DNA from: Lachnospiraceae bacterium
GTDB lineage: Bacteria > Bacillota > Clostridia > Lachnospirales > Lachnospiraceae
Reading direction: 5' to 3'
DNA length: 53,141 nucleotides
Assembly: GCA_024690605.1 (NCBI GenBank)
Contig: JAILOV010000048.1
Span: 1 to 53,141, forward strand
The position numbers were made by a program, and so were the translations under genes. The notes under the pieces were generated by a model. The model worked only from the letters and a program-made list of their open reading frames with translations, did no database searches and was not told where the DNA came from. This document shows, in pieces, positions 6,971-16,800 of the stretch (its first letter is position 1; each line of letters starts with the position of its first letter).

Positions 6971-8509
6971 GTGACGGAAAAAAAGATCGAAAGACGGCGG
7001 GTCGTGGCGGCTGTTGCTGCCTATGCATTCCTGATCGTGCTGAGTATCGTGTTCCTGTGGAACCGCAGACTCTATAATCTGAAACCGGCCTATATCATGA
7101 ACGTCGCCTGCGACATCTTCGGCATGTCGATCGGCTATGTGCTCTACATCTCCTGCCTGATCGATGTGAAAAGGATGGGCGTGGAACAGCGGTTCTTTCT
7201 CATCCTTCTCAATGTGACCTTTATGGGATTGTTTACCGATGCCTGCGCGTGGATGGTGGACGGGATCCCCGCTTTGCGCATCCTGAACCTGCTGGACAAC
7301 ATGTTCTACTACATGTGCGGCTCCATCGGCGCGGTGGTGTTCTGGTTCTACATGGTCTCCTGGTTCCGGACGGAGCGGAGGAGCATCAGGATCATCAGTA
7401 CGGTCTTTCAGATCAGTCTTGCGGTCTCTCTGCTGCTCATTTTCATGTCGCTCTTTACGGGTCACTATTTTACCGTGGATGCGGACGGTGTCTATGCGCG
7501 CGGACCCTACAGCGCACTCTCTACGGTCTATGCTTCTCTGGTGATGCTGATCACGCTCCTGGTGGCGTTTCTCGCGAGAAAGAAGCTCGCGTTCTACCAG
7601 CTGGTCGCGGTATTTCTCTATGCTCTGGCGCCGGTGGCGGCGGCGATGCTCTCGGTTTTCGTATACGGGTTGTCCCTCACCTATGCGGCGGTCATGCTGG
7701 TCATCGTGCTGATGTACTGCGTGCTCACCATCACGCAGAGCAGGAGCCGGGCCGTGGCGGACAGAGATCTCGCCATTGCCACCGCCATTCAGGAGGGAAT
7801 GCTGCCGACGGATTTTTCTTCCGTCACGGATCGCCTCCCGGCGGATATCTGTGCCTCCATGCACGCGGCCAAGGAGGTGGGCGGTGATTTCTACGACTTC
7901 TTTATGACGGATGACGATCACCTGGGGTTTGTGATCGGCGATGTCTCCGGGAAGGGCGTGCCGGCCTCCCTGTTCATGGCGGTCACCAAGACCCTCATCA
8001 AGGATCACGTGCTGCTGACGGGAACACCGGCCGAGGCGATGACGCAGGTCAATGAGAGACTGTGTGAAAACAATCCGAGAGATCTATTCGTGACCTGTTG
8101 GCTGGGCGTGCTGGACTGCAAGACCGGCAGACTCACCTATGTCAATGCGGGACACAACGCACCGGTCTTTCTGCGGGCGGACGGCGAAGCTTTTTATCTG
8201 CAGGAGACCGTGGAGCCGCAGTTCATGCTGGCGGGCTTCCCGGGCTTTGAGTACGAGCAGGAGGAGATTACACTGAATCCCGGCGACGCGGTCTATCTCT
8301 ACACGGACGGTGTGACGGAAGCCAAGAATGAAGAGGATGCCTTCTTCGGAGAAGAGCGGCTTCTTGCGCTCATGAACGAACTCTCCGACAGGAAGCCCGG
8401 ATCCGTGGTGGAAGCGGTGGGCAGCAGGGTGGCGGTCTTCCGCGGCAAGGCGGAGCAGTTTGACGACATCACCATGCTGCAGGTGATGTTCGATAAGCCT
8501 GCGGATTGA
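6971..8509 (+). CDS. Membrane PP2C-type (SpoIIE family) serine phosphatase
   Basis: This 512-residue protein has a GTG start preceded by AAAGGACAGG. Residues 1-260 carry about seven membrane segments, with a loop DADGVYARGPY that matches the one in the upstream kinase. The cytoplasmic part (about 265-510) is a SpoIIE/RsbU-type phosphatase: AIQEGMLPTDF, EVGGDFYDFF (metal-binding Asp), IGDVSGKGVPASLFM, VNAGHNAP, LYTDGVTEA and DDITMLQV are the family motifs in order. Such enzymes dephosphorylate anti-anti-sigma or similar regulatory proteins. No STAS or RsbW partner lies nearby, so the target is unknown. It lies 45 bases behind the hybrid kinase and is probably co-transcribed with it. Confidence 0.9.
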   Translation: MTEKKIERRRVVAAVAAYAFLIVLSIVFLWNRRLYNLKPAYIMNVACDIFGMSIGYVLYISCLIDVKRMGVEQRFFLILLNVTFMGLFTDACAWMVDGIPALRILNLLDNMFYYMCGSIGAVVFWFYMVSWFRTERRSIRIISTVFQISLAVSLLLIFMSLFTGHYFTVDADGVYARGPYSALSTVYASLVMLITLLVAFLARKKLAFYQLVAVFLYALAPVAAAMLSVFVYGLSLTYAAVMLVIVLMYCVLTITQSRSRAVADRDLAIATAIQEGMLPTDFSSVTDRLPADICASMHAAKEVGGDFYDFFMTDDDHLGFVIGDVSGKGVPASLFMAVTKTLIKDHVLLTGTPAEAMTQVNERLCENNPRDLFVTCWLGVLDCKTGRLTYVNAGHNAPVFLRADGEAFYLQETVEPQFMLAGFPGFEYEQEEITLNPGDAVYLYTDGVTEAKNEEDAFFGEERLLALMNELSDRKPGSVVEAVGSRVAVFRGKAEQFDDITMLQVMFDKPAD

Positions 8510-8534
8510 TTTTTCGCGGGTTTTCTGGTAAAAT
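8506..8534 (+). promoter_or_regulatory. Sigma-A promoter for the flavoprotein operon
   Basis: TTGATT (8506-8511) and TAAAAT (8529-8534) are separated by exactly 17 bases, and a TGG precedes the -10 as in extended -10 promoters. The -35 overlaps the last codons and stop of the phosphatase gene. The leader is about 75 bases and ends in an AAAGGAGG ribosome site before ATG 8616. Confidence 0.7.
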
Positions 8535-8615
8535 CATAGGGATTTCGGATCATTCATCGGAACCGTCGGAACCGGACAAAAACCATGGATTCATGAGCAT
8601 CAAAAGGAGGCCCCT

Positions 8616-11414
8616 ATGGCAGGAACCGATCCCAATTACCCGTTGAGACCTGACTACGTCGACGTGAGCGAGCCCATGAAGGAGAACATCGCGAAGCTCG
8701 GAGCGCTGATCACGGACCGTATCCCCATCAAACTGAAATTATCCAAAGTGACGGCGGATGACCCGGAGTACTGGGCAGTCCGCATCCTCTGCTATGATGA
8801 CGACAGCATCGCGAAATTCGTCATCGACAATTTCGGCGCGATCCGAAAGCCCAAAACCTTTGCCCAGTTAAAGGCCTCCTCCGATCTGTCCGATGAGGCG
8901 CTGACCGAGATGCTGGAGAAGATCTCCTATACCGGCCTGGTGGAATACAACTGGGAGAATGAAGCCCACGAGAAACAGTGGGTCCTGCCCATGTTCGTGC
9001 CGGGTTCCGGCGAATTTTCCAATATGAACCTCAAACTGATCGACGAGCACCCGGAGCTTGGCATGTTCTTCGAGCACATGACGAGACTCCCGCTGGAAAA
9101 GGTGACCCCCATGGTCCCTCCGGGCGGCGCCGGGATCGGCATGCATGTCATTCCCGTGCAAAAGGAAGTCGACATGTGCAGCGAATCGGTCTCGATCGAG
9201 AAGATCTCCTACTGGCTTGACAAATATGAGGGCAAATATGCCGCTTCGCCCTGCTCCTGCCGCCGCTCCCGCATGGCCTATGAAGAGGGCTGCGCGGATG
9301 ACTTCCACGACTGGTGTATCGCCATCGGGGACATGGCGGACTATGTGGTGGAGACCGGCAAGGGCGGACGCTACATCAGCAAAGAAGAGGCGCTCGCCAT
9401 TTTCAAAAAGGGCGAGGAAAACGGATTCGTCCACCAGATCACCAATATCGACGGCGAGAACAAGATCTTCGCCATCTGCAACTGCAATGTCAATGTCTGC
9501 TATGCGCTGCGCACTTCGCAGCTGTTCAACACGCCCAACATGTCGGCATCGGCCTACCGGGCGCATGTAGAAAAGGAAAAATGCGTCGCCTGCGGGCGCT
9601 GCGTGGAGGTGTGCCCGGCAGGCGCGCTCACGCTCGGACAGAAGCTCTGCAAAAAGGACGGGAGCGAGGTCCGGTATCCGAAGCATCTGCTTCCCTCCGA
9701 CAAGCCCTGGAGCAAGGACGACTGGGACTGGGATTACCGGGACAACAACCGCATCGAGACCCACGATTCCGGCACGGCTCCCTGCAAGACGGCCTGCCCT
9801 GCCCACATCGGCATTCAGGGCTATCTCAAGCTCGCGTCGCAGGGCAAATATACCGAGGCGCTCGCGCTCATCAAAAAGAACAACCCGCTGCCGGCCGTCT
9901 GCGGTCACATCTGCAACAGACGATGCGAGGATGCCTGCACCAGAGGCACGATCGATGAGGCGGTGGCGATCGATGAGGTCAAGAAATTCATCGCCATGAA
10001 GGATATGGATGCGGCGACGCGCTACATCCCGCCCAAGGTGATCCCCAAGGTGCAGGGGGAATTTGAGGAGAAGATCGCCATCATCGGCGCCGGCCCCGCG
10101 GGTCTTTCCTGCGCCTACTATCTCGCCGAGCGCGGCTACCGGCCCGTGATCTTCGAGAAGAATGAGAAGCCCGGCGGTATGCTCACCTACGGCATTCCGT
10201 CCTACAAACTGGAAAAGCAGGTCATCGACGCGGAGATCGAGATCATGCGGATCATGGGTGTCGAGATCCGTTGCGGTGTCGAGGTCGGCAGGGACATCAC
10301 GCTGAAAAAACTCAGAGAAGAGGGCTTTAAGGCTTTCTACATCGCGATCGGCTGTCAGGGCGGCCGGAAGGTCGGCGTTCCCGGCGAGGACGGTCCGGGA
10401 GTCGTCACGGCGGTGGACTTCCTCAAGGAGATCAACGGAACCGAGAAATATGATATCCGGGGGGATGTGGTGGTCGTCGGCGGCGGCAATGTCGCGATCG
10501 ACTGCTCACGCGACGCGGTGCGCGTCGGTGCCGCGCATGTGACGCAGATGTCGCTGGAGACCCGTGACATCATGCCTGCCGCTGCCATAGAGATCGAGGA
10601 AGCGGAAGAGGACGGCGTTGTGTTTCACGGCGGCTGGGGGCCTAAAGAGATCCACCGCGATGAAAACGGGGAGATCTGCGGCATCACGTTCAAAAAGTGC
10701 ACCAGTGTCAAGGACGCGGACGGCCGCTTCAATCCGCAGTATGACGAGAACGACACGATGCGGATCGACTGCCGCCATGTGGTGCTGGCTGTCGGCCAGT
10801 CCATCGTCTGGGGTGATCTGCTCGCGGATTCGCAGGTGAAGCTCGGCCGCGGTAACGGTGCCGTCGCGGATCCGAAGACCTATCAGACGGATGAGCCGGA
10901 CATCTTTGTCGGCGGCGATGTCTACACGGGGCCCAAATTTGTCATCGACGCGATCGCTGCGGGCAAAGAGGCTGCTGTTTCGATCCACCGCTTCGTGCAG
11001 CCGCACGCGTCGCTCACGATCGGCCGCAACCCCAACCACTATGTGGAACTTGACAAGGACGACATCCTGGTCGAGAGCTATGATAACTCCTCGCGCCAGA
11101 TCCCGGGGGTTAAGGAGGGACATGATAAGAAGTCCTTCCGCGACGGGAAACTCACCTTTACCGAGGAACAGGTAAAGAAAGAGACCGCGAGATGCTTAAG
11201 CTGCGGCGCGACGATCGTTGACCAAAACCAGTGCGTCGGCTGCGGCCTGTGCACCACCAGATGCGCGTTCGACGCCATCCATCTGAAACGCGATGTGCCG
11301 GAGGCTTCCACCATGCGCCGCAGCGAGGACAAACTGAAGTACATCCTGCCGAACGGTCTGAAGCAGGCGATCAAGGTAAGGATCGCACCGAAGACAAAGC
11401 CGGATATGGAATAG
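8616..11414 (+). CDS. NAD(P)H/FAD-dependent Fe-S oxidoreductase (GltD/NfnB-like) with long N-terminal extension
   Basis: This 932-residue protein has a GltD-like core: a Fe-S entry domain from about 390 (CKTACPAH ... CGHICNRRCEDACTRG), an FAD-binding motif IAIIGAGPAG at about 488, and an NAD(P)H-binding motif VVVVGGGNVA at about 618. Ahead of it, a 320-residue extension carries Cys clusters (SPCSCRRSR at about 211; CNCNVNVC) and a ferredoxin motif CVACGRCVEVCPAG at about 323. At the C-terminus there is a further CVGCGLCTTRC cluster. The family includes glutamate synthase small subunit, dihydropyrimidine dehydrogenase and the NfnB subunit. No glutamate synthase large subunit is present, so a stand-alone electron-transfer role between NAD(P)H and ferredoxin-like partners is likelier. 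The substrate is not evident. hypA follows after 34 bases. Confidence 0.85.
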   Translation: MAGTDPNYPLRPDYVDVSEPMKENIAKLGALITDRIPIKLKLSKVTADDPEYWAVRILCYDDDSIAKFVIDNFGAIRKPKTFAQLKASSDLSDEALTEMLEKISYTGLVEYNWENEAHEKQWVLPMFVPGSGEFSNMNLKLIDEHPELGMFFEHMTRLPLEKVTPMVPPGGAGIGMHVIPVQKEVDMCSESVSIEKISYWLDKYEGKYAASPCSCRRSRMAYEEGCADDFHDWCIAIGDMADYVVETGKGGRYISKEEALAIFKKGEENGFVHQITNIDGENKIFAICNCNVNVCYALRTSQLFNTPNMSASAYRAHVEKEKCVACGRCVEVCPAGALTLGQKLCKKDGSEVRYPKHLLPSDKPWSKDDWDWDYRDNNRIETHDSGTAPCKTACPAHIGIQGYLKLASQGKYTEALALIKKNNPLPAVCGHICNRRCEDACTRGTIDEAVAIDEVKKFIAMKDMDAATRYIPPKVIPKVQGEFEEKIAIIGAGPAGLSCAYYLAERGYRPVIFEKNEKPGGMLTYGIPSYKLEKQVIDAEIEIMRIMGVEIRCGVEVGRDITLKKLREEGFKAFYIAIGCQGGRKVGVPGEDGPGVVTAVDFLKEINGTEKYDIRGDVVVVGGGNVAIDCSRDAVRVGAAHVTQMSLETRDIMPAAAIEIEEAEEDGVVFHGGWGPKEIHRDENGEICGITFKKCTSVKDADGRFNPQYDENDTMRIDCRHVVLAVGQSIVWGDLLADSQVKLGRGNGAVADPKTYQTDEPDIFVGGDVYTGPKFVIDAIAAGKEAAVSIHRFVQPHASLTIGRNPNHYVELDKDDILVESYDNSSRQIPGVKEGHDKKSFRDGKLTFTEEQVKKETARCLSCGATIVDQNQCVGCGLCTTRCAFDAIHLKRDVPEASTMRRSEDKLKYILPNGLKQAIKVRIAPKTKPDME

Positions 11415-11448
11415 GCGCGGCGGATGCGCATCGGTGTGAGGCTGTGCC

Positions 11449-11868
11449 ATGCATGAGCTGGGCGTCGTCTTCCGTGTGATCGATGCGGTGTCGGAAACCG
11501 CCGCTGAGAACGGCCTGAAACGGATCTGTTCCGTGACGCTGAAACTGGGAACGGTATCCGGCGTTGTACCGGAGTTTCTGACGGACTGCTGGAAATGGGC
11601 GGTGAACCGGGCCGACAACGATGCGCCGGAAGTGCTCACACTCACAGAGACGCAGGAGGAAGGGAAGGCGTCGGGGAAGGCACCGGCCGGTCTGCTCAGA
11701 GGAGCGGAGCTGATCATCGAACCTATTGAGGCGCGCACCTTTTGTGAAGACTGTCAGAACACTTATGATACGGTGGCCCACGGCAGGATCTGTCCGCGCT
11801 GCGGGAGCGAACGCACCTATCTGTTACAGGGCAACGAATTCCTGATCGAAGAGATCATGGGAGAATAA
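11449..11868 (+). CDS. hypA: Hydrogenase nickel insertion protein HypA
   Basis: This 139-residue protein begins MHEL, where His2 is the nickel ligand of HypA. It carries the structural zinc site as two CxxC pairs, C99/C102 and C115/C118 (FCEDC, CPRCG). HypA delivers nickel to the large subunit of [NiFe] hydrogenase, and sometimes to urease, in the cytoplasm. Typical HypA is about 115 residues; the extra length is a Glu/Lys/Ala-rich insertion at roughly 55-80, ahead of the zinc domain. It sits between the Fe-S flavoprotein and a membrane protein in an apparent operon. hypD and hypE lie about 22 kb away, and hypB, hypC and hypF are not in the window. Confidence 0.9.
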   Translation: MHELGVVFRVIDAVSETAAENGLKRICSVTLKLGTVSGVVPEFLTDCWKWAVNRADNDAPEVLTLTETQEEGKASGKAPAGLLRGAELIIEPIEARTFCEDCQNTYDTVAHGRICPRCGSERTYLLQGNEFLIEEIMGE

Positions 11869-11882
11869 GGAAGGAGGCAACG

Positions 11883-12998
11883 ATGATCTTTCAGATAACC
11901 GATCTTTGGCAGATCCTGGGTTGGTGTCTGGTGTTTGCGGGGCTCATCCTCATGAATGAGCTGGGACGACGGTCCAAAGCAGGGGGGATGCTCATCTTTG
12001 TCATCATCCCGCTCATTCTGACCGTCTATTACATTCTCGCGCATGTCGGCATGTTCGGCGGCCGCGCCAACCCGACGGTCGCCTATATGGACGGCTGGTT
12101 CCATTATTTCAAGCTCTATGCGGCGGACATCGGCTGCGTCGGTTTCATGATGATCAAATACAAATGGGGCATCGGTAAGGAAAAATGGTTCAAGTGGTAC
12201 CCCTGGTTCATCGTTTCCGCCAACATTATGATCGCCAACGTTTCCGATATGGAATCCGCACTGGCCGCTCTGTCGATCTCCGGAAATCTGAGCGGCGCCT
12301 GGTGGGCATCCAATGAAGGTGTTTTCCTCTACGGCGGCTGGTGGAACGTGCTCAATGCCATCGCCGGCATGATCAATATCTTCTGCATGACGGGATGCGT
12401 TCATCTCTACACATCCCGGGATGCGAACAGATCGGACATGCTCTGGCCGGACATGACGATCTGGTTCATTGTGGCCTACGATGTCTGGAACTTTGAGTAC
12501 ACGTATCTCAATCTGCCGACGCACACCTGGTACTGCGGTTTTGCGCTTCTTCTAGCACCGACGGTCGCAAATGCCCTCTGGAACAAGGGCGCCTGGATCC
12601 AGAACCGTGCCAATACGCTCGCGATCTGGTGCATGTGGGCGCAGACCGTGCCGCTGTTCCAGCTGAAAGGCCGTTTCGCCGCCGTTCTTCCCACTGTTTA
12701 CGGAGGCGCGACACAGGCCGGTATCACGACCATGGATCTCTATGAAAAGGCGATCGCTCTTTATTCGGCCGGACAGGGCAAGACCGCTGCGGCAGGCGAG
12801 GCGATCGCGGCCATGGGGATCACGGCTGATCCCCGGATGCAGGGCTTTGTTGCCATGCTGGCTCTCGGTATCAATGCGCTTTGCCTGGCTGTGATCATCA
12901 AACGTTCGATCATCATGGGGAAGAACCCTTATGCCAACGAGGTGTTCGTCGGCACCAGAGATTTTGACGAGGCGATGGCCCGGGCGGAGAGCAACTGA
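11883..12998 (+). CDS. Polytopic membrane protein (resembles DUF5692)
   Basis: This 371-residue protein is strongly hydrophobic with about eight to ten membrane segments. It has a run of Trp/Tyr-rich loops (KWGIGKEKWFKWYPWF, WWNVLNAIAGM, DVWNFEYTYLNLPTHTWYCG). It resembles the clostridial family I remember as DUF5692, which has no established function. AAGGAGG precedes ATG 11883, and the gap to hypA is only 14 bases, so it is probably expressed with hypA and the flavoprotein. A role as a membrane partner of the redox enzyme or a metal transporter would fit the context, but no motif shows it. Confidence 0.7.
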   Translation: MIFQITDLWQILGWCLVFAGLILMNELGRRSKAGGMLIFVIIPLILTVYYILAHVGMFGGRANPTVAYMDGWFHYFKLYAADIGCVGFMMIKYKWGIGKEKWFKWYPWFIVSANIMIANVSDMESALAALSISGNLSGAWWASNEGVFLYGGWWNVLNAIAGMINIFCMTGCVHLYTSRDANRSDMLWPDMTIWFIVAYDVWNFEYTYLNLPTHTWYCGFALLLAPTVANALWNKGAWIQNRANTLAIWCMWAQTVPLFQLKGRFAAVLPTVYGGATQAGITTMDLYEKAIALYSAGQGKTAAAGEAIAAMGITADPRMQGFVAMLALGINALCLAVIIKRSIIMGKNPYANEVFVGTRDFDEAMARAESN

Positions 12999-13020
12999 TC
13001 CCGGCATTAAAAAATTTCTG

Positions 13021-13049
13021 TTGTTATTTTATAGTTATTCCGTTATGAT
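13021..13049 (+). promoter_or_regulatory. Sigma-A promoter
   Basis: TTGTTA (13021-13026) and TATGAT (13044-13049) are 17 bases apart in a short AT-rich gap. It would drive the membrane protein at 13104 and separates it from the hypA operon. Confidence 0.65.
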
Positions 13050-13103
13050 ATATAGGAGCGTATTTCGGATACCGAAGGATCATCCTTACGGGAGGAGAGA
13101 ATC

Positions 13104-13709
13104 ATGCCAGCTGAAATGAATGATGCGATCCACAGTTTTATTGCCACGTTTGCCAATATGGATCTCAGGGGGGCACCGATCCTGTGCCTGATGTTGGCCG
13201 CGGCGGCGTTTGTCTGTCTGGAGGGGATCAAGATCTATAAGATGGTGCTCTATGCGGGCGCTTTTATCTTCGGCTTCCGGTACACACGCAATCTGCTCTG
13301 GGCGAGGATCCCCAGCGACGAGCTGCTTTTGATGATCGAAGTGGGCGTCGGTCTGTTGCTCGCTGTGCTTGCCTGGAAGATCTATCTGCTGGGTGTCGGT
13401 CTGCTCGCCTATCAGTTTGCGAGAGAGAATTTCCGGGATTTCTTTGACGGCCCCTTTGCCGTGCTCCTGTGTTTTGCGGTCAGTGTGCTGATCGCGATCC
13501 TTGCGATGAAGTTGAACCGCGCGGTGATCGTTATTCTGACGGCGGTCGTCGGCGGTTTTGCGATGGTCAATATCTTCCTGAAACTCATCCCCGTTTTTCC
13601 GGTGGATCTGAGTTTCTTCCCCGTGGCTACGAGCCCGATCTGGCTGATCGCCAAGGTCTTCCTCTCGGCTGCGGGTGTCGGCGTGCAGGATGTCAGAGAA
13701 CCGTCCTGA
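13104..13709 (+). CDS. Small polytopic membrane protein of unknown function
   Basis: This 201-residue protein has six or seven predicted membrane segments, with short loops and Gly-rich helices (YAGAFIFGFRYTRNLLW, LLAVLAWKIYLLGVGLLAYQF). In outline it resembles TMEM198/DUF4203-type proteins, but I cannot assign it firmly. GGGAGGAG precedes the ATG. It has its own promoter and is followed by a probable terminator, so it appears to be a single-gene unit between the hypA operon and the propeller kinase. Confidence 0.65.
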   Translation: MPAEMNDAIHSFIATFANMDLRGAPILCLMLAAAAFVCLEGIKIYKMVLYAGAFIFGFRYTRNLLWARIPSDELLLMIEVGVGLLLAVLAWKIYLLGVGLLAYQFARENFRDFFDGPFAVLLCFAVSVLIAILAMKLNRAVIVILTAVVGGFAMVNIFLKLIPVFPVDLSFFPVATSPIWLIAKVFLSAAGVGVQDVREPS

Positions 13710-13747
13710 CGGGAAGGGAACGATCAGTTTCATGCATTGACCTCTAT

Positions 13748-13782
13748 GGGTGGATGCGGCATTGCCGCATCACACCCTGTTT
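13748..13782 (+). terminator. Probable intrinsic terminator
   Basis: GGGTG plus GATGCGGC (13748-13760) pairs with GCCGCATC plus CACCC (13764-13777), with a three-base ATT loop and one bulged A, giving 13 base pairs. TGTTTGGCTTTTT follows, T-rich but interrupted. It probably ends the small membrane protein transcript. Lying only 25 bases before ATG 13803, it could also act as an attenuator of the kinase gene. Confidence 0.55.
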
Positions 13783-13802
13783 GGCTTTTTATGGAGGAGC
13801 GG

Positions 13803-16800
13803 ATGAAGACAGCCAGGGCATTCGGACGAACAGGTGTGGCAGCTTTTGCTTCCGTCATCCTCGCGGCTTTTCTCGCGGGGAATTCCGCCACGGTCTGCGC
13901 GTCGGAGCCTGAAACACCGTCTGAATCCCAGGCGGAAGGGGCGAAGAGCGGCGGAGGCTATGCGGTCACGGGACAGCTTTCGGGCGTCGGCTACACCGCA
14001 AAGCTCTATGATGCCACGAATGGCCTGCCGACTTCGGATGCGAACTATATCCTCGGAACAAGCGACGGCTATATCTGGATCGGCGGCTACAGCGGCATCA
14101 TCCGCTATGACGGACAGAATTTCGAAAGGCAGGATTCCTCCGGCGGTCTCACGAGCGGCAGGGTCCTGTTTGAGGACAGCAGGGGCGGCCTGTGGGTCGG
14201 CACCAATGACAACGGTGTCGTGCTGCTTCAGGACGGAGAAAGCCTGCATTTCACCTATCTGGACGGTCTTCCGTCCTCTTCGATCCGCGCTTTTGAAGAG
14301 GATGAGAACGGCCGGATCTATATCGGTTCCACCGGCGGCATCTCCTATGTGGACGCGGACAGGAAACTCCATCTGCTGGATGACGAGCAGGTGAACGGGA
14401 AGCTGATCATCCGGCTGACCGCCGACAGCACCGGTCGGATCTACGGCTGCACCAAGGATGGTGCAGTTTTTGCCATCGATGACGGCAGGGTCACGGAATA
14501 CCACACCGGTGAGGAGCTGGGAACGGGAACCATCACAACGATCTATGCCGATCCCGAAGAACCGGGCAGAGTGTATCTCGGGGCGGAAGGGGACAAGCTC
14601 TACAGCGGGAGATTCGGGACACGTGCGGATCACATGAAGCGGATCTCCATAGCGCCGATGAGCGATATCCACTGGATCACCTCCGCCTGCGGGAGGATCT
14701 GGCTGACCTCGGATAACTATGCGGGCTATCTGGATGTGAATGAGCAGTTTCACGTGCTGGAAAATGTCCCGATGAGAAATTCGATCGACATGATGACCTC
14801 GGATTATCAGGGCAATCTCTGGTTCGCCTCTTCCCGTCAGGGCGTCATGAAGCTGGTGACCAACAACTACCAGTCTCTGACGCAGACGGCGGGGTATCCC
14901 GAGGAAACGGTCAACGCGACCTGTCTGCACATGGGGCAGCTCTACATCGGAACGGACGACGGTCTGTGGGTCATGGAGTCCGGAAAGCGCCCTTCGAAGA
15001 ACGAACTGACGGAATATCTCGGGGACACAAGGATCCGGTGCCTGTCCGTGGATCGGGAGGACAATCTCTGGGTCTCCACCTTTACCAACGGTCACGGATT
15101 GGTCTGCTACACAAAAAAAGGAGAGATCATCTCCTACAACCGGGATAACGGGATGCCGAGCGATCAGGTCCGCTGCGCGGTGGCAGCGTCGGACGGCTCG
15201 ATCCTCGCGGGCACGAACGGCGGTCTGGCCGTGATCAGGGACGGCAGGGTCGTGAGGACCGTGGGAGCCGACGAAGGGATCGGCAACACGGTGATGCTGA
15301 CCGTGGAGGAGGGCGATGACGGCAGGATCTATACCGGGACGGACGGGGACGGCATCTACATCATTGACGGAAACAAAGTGGAGCGGATCGGACGGGAGGA
15401 CGGTCTGACCAGCGATGTGATCCTCAGGATCAAGCGCGACGAGAAGAGGGGTGTTCTCTGGATCGTCACCTCCAATTCCATTGAATACATGAAGGACGGC
15501 ACGATCACCAATGTATCGACCTTCCCCTACAACAACAATTTCGATGTGTACTATGATTCCGGGGACAATCTGTGGATCCTGTCATCGTACGGCGTTTTCG
15601 CGGTCAGGGCGCAGGATGTGTTGGATGACGCCATCACGGATTACCGTCTCTACACGATCGCCAACGGTCTGAACTGTGCGCCGACGAGCAATGCCTACAG
15701 TGCGCTGGATCCGGAGGGCAATCTCTACATCTCCGGCAGGACCGGTGTCAGCAAGGTCAATATCGATCACTACTTTGAAGTGACCGCGAAGATCAAGACG
15801 GGGATCCGGTCCCTGACCTGCAATGACGAGGAGATTCTGCCGGATGCTTCGGGTGTCTACACGATCCCGGCCGTTCAGGGACGCATACAGATCACGCCGG
15901 CCATCCTCGATTACACCATGACCAATCCGACCGTGCATATGTTCCTTGAGGGAACGGAGGATCCCGGCATCACATCCGAGCAGAGCCGCCTCTCGCCGCT
16001 GGAATACACCGGTCTCGGATACGGGAATTACCGGCTGCACATCCGCGTGATGGACGGGAGCACCGGCGCGGTGTTTCAGGATGACAGCTTCCCGATCGTC
16101 AAGAAACCGCGGCTCCTGGAACTGTTCATTGTCCGCTTTCTGCTGCTGGGGCTTCTTGCCGCGGCCGCGGGCATCATCGTGTGGAGGATCATGACGGGAA
16201 CCGTTATCCGCAGACAGTATGAGGAGATCCGGCAGGCCAAAGATGAGGCGGAACGCGCCAATTCGGCCAAGTCCCGCTTCCTTGCCAACATGTCGCACGA
16301 GATCCGGACGCCGATCAACACCATCATGGGCATGGATGAGATGATCCTCCGCGAGGATTCCACCGATGTGCCCAAGAACTATTTCATGTCCGTTGTCAAT
16401 TATGCGCTGGATATCCGGAACGCCTCCGAATCCCTGCTGGGGCTGATCAATGATCTGCTCGACATGTCCAAGATCGAATCCGGCAAGATGCATCTGGTGG
16501 AGCAGGAATATGATGTCGCGGAGCTTCTGCGCTCGATCGTGTCCATGATCCGTGTGCGCAGCAAGGAAAAGGATCTCGCGTTTGATGTTGACATCGATGA
16601 TCAGCTGCCGGTGCGTCTCTACGGTGATGCCGGCAAGATCAAGCAGATCGTGCTGAACCTGCTGACAAACGCGGTCAAATACACATCGCAGGGAGGCTTT
16701 ACCCTCTCGGTAAAGGTGACGGGACGCCCCGGGGAGAAGTGCAGTCTGCGCTTCTCTGTCAGGGATACGGGGATCGGCGTCAAGCCGGAAGACATGGAAA

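Noticed and set aside
8616..11414. Glutamate synthase small subunit (gltD)
   Set aside because: The core is GltD-like, but the 320-residue Cys-rich N-terminal extension, the extra C-terminal cluster and the lack of a large subunit make that name unsafe.
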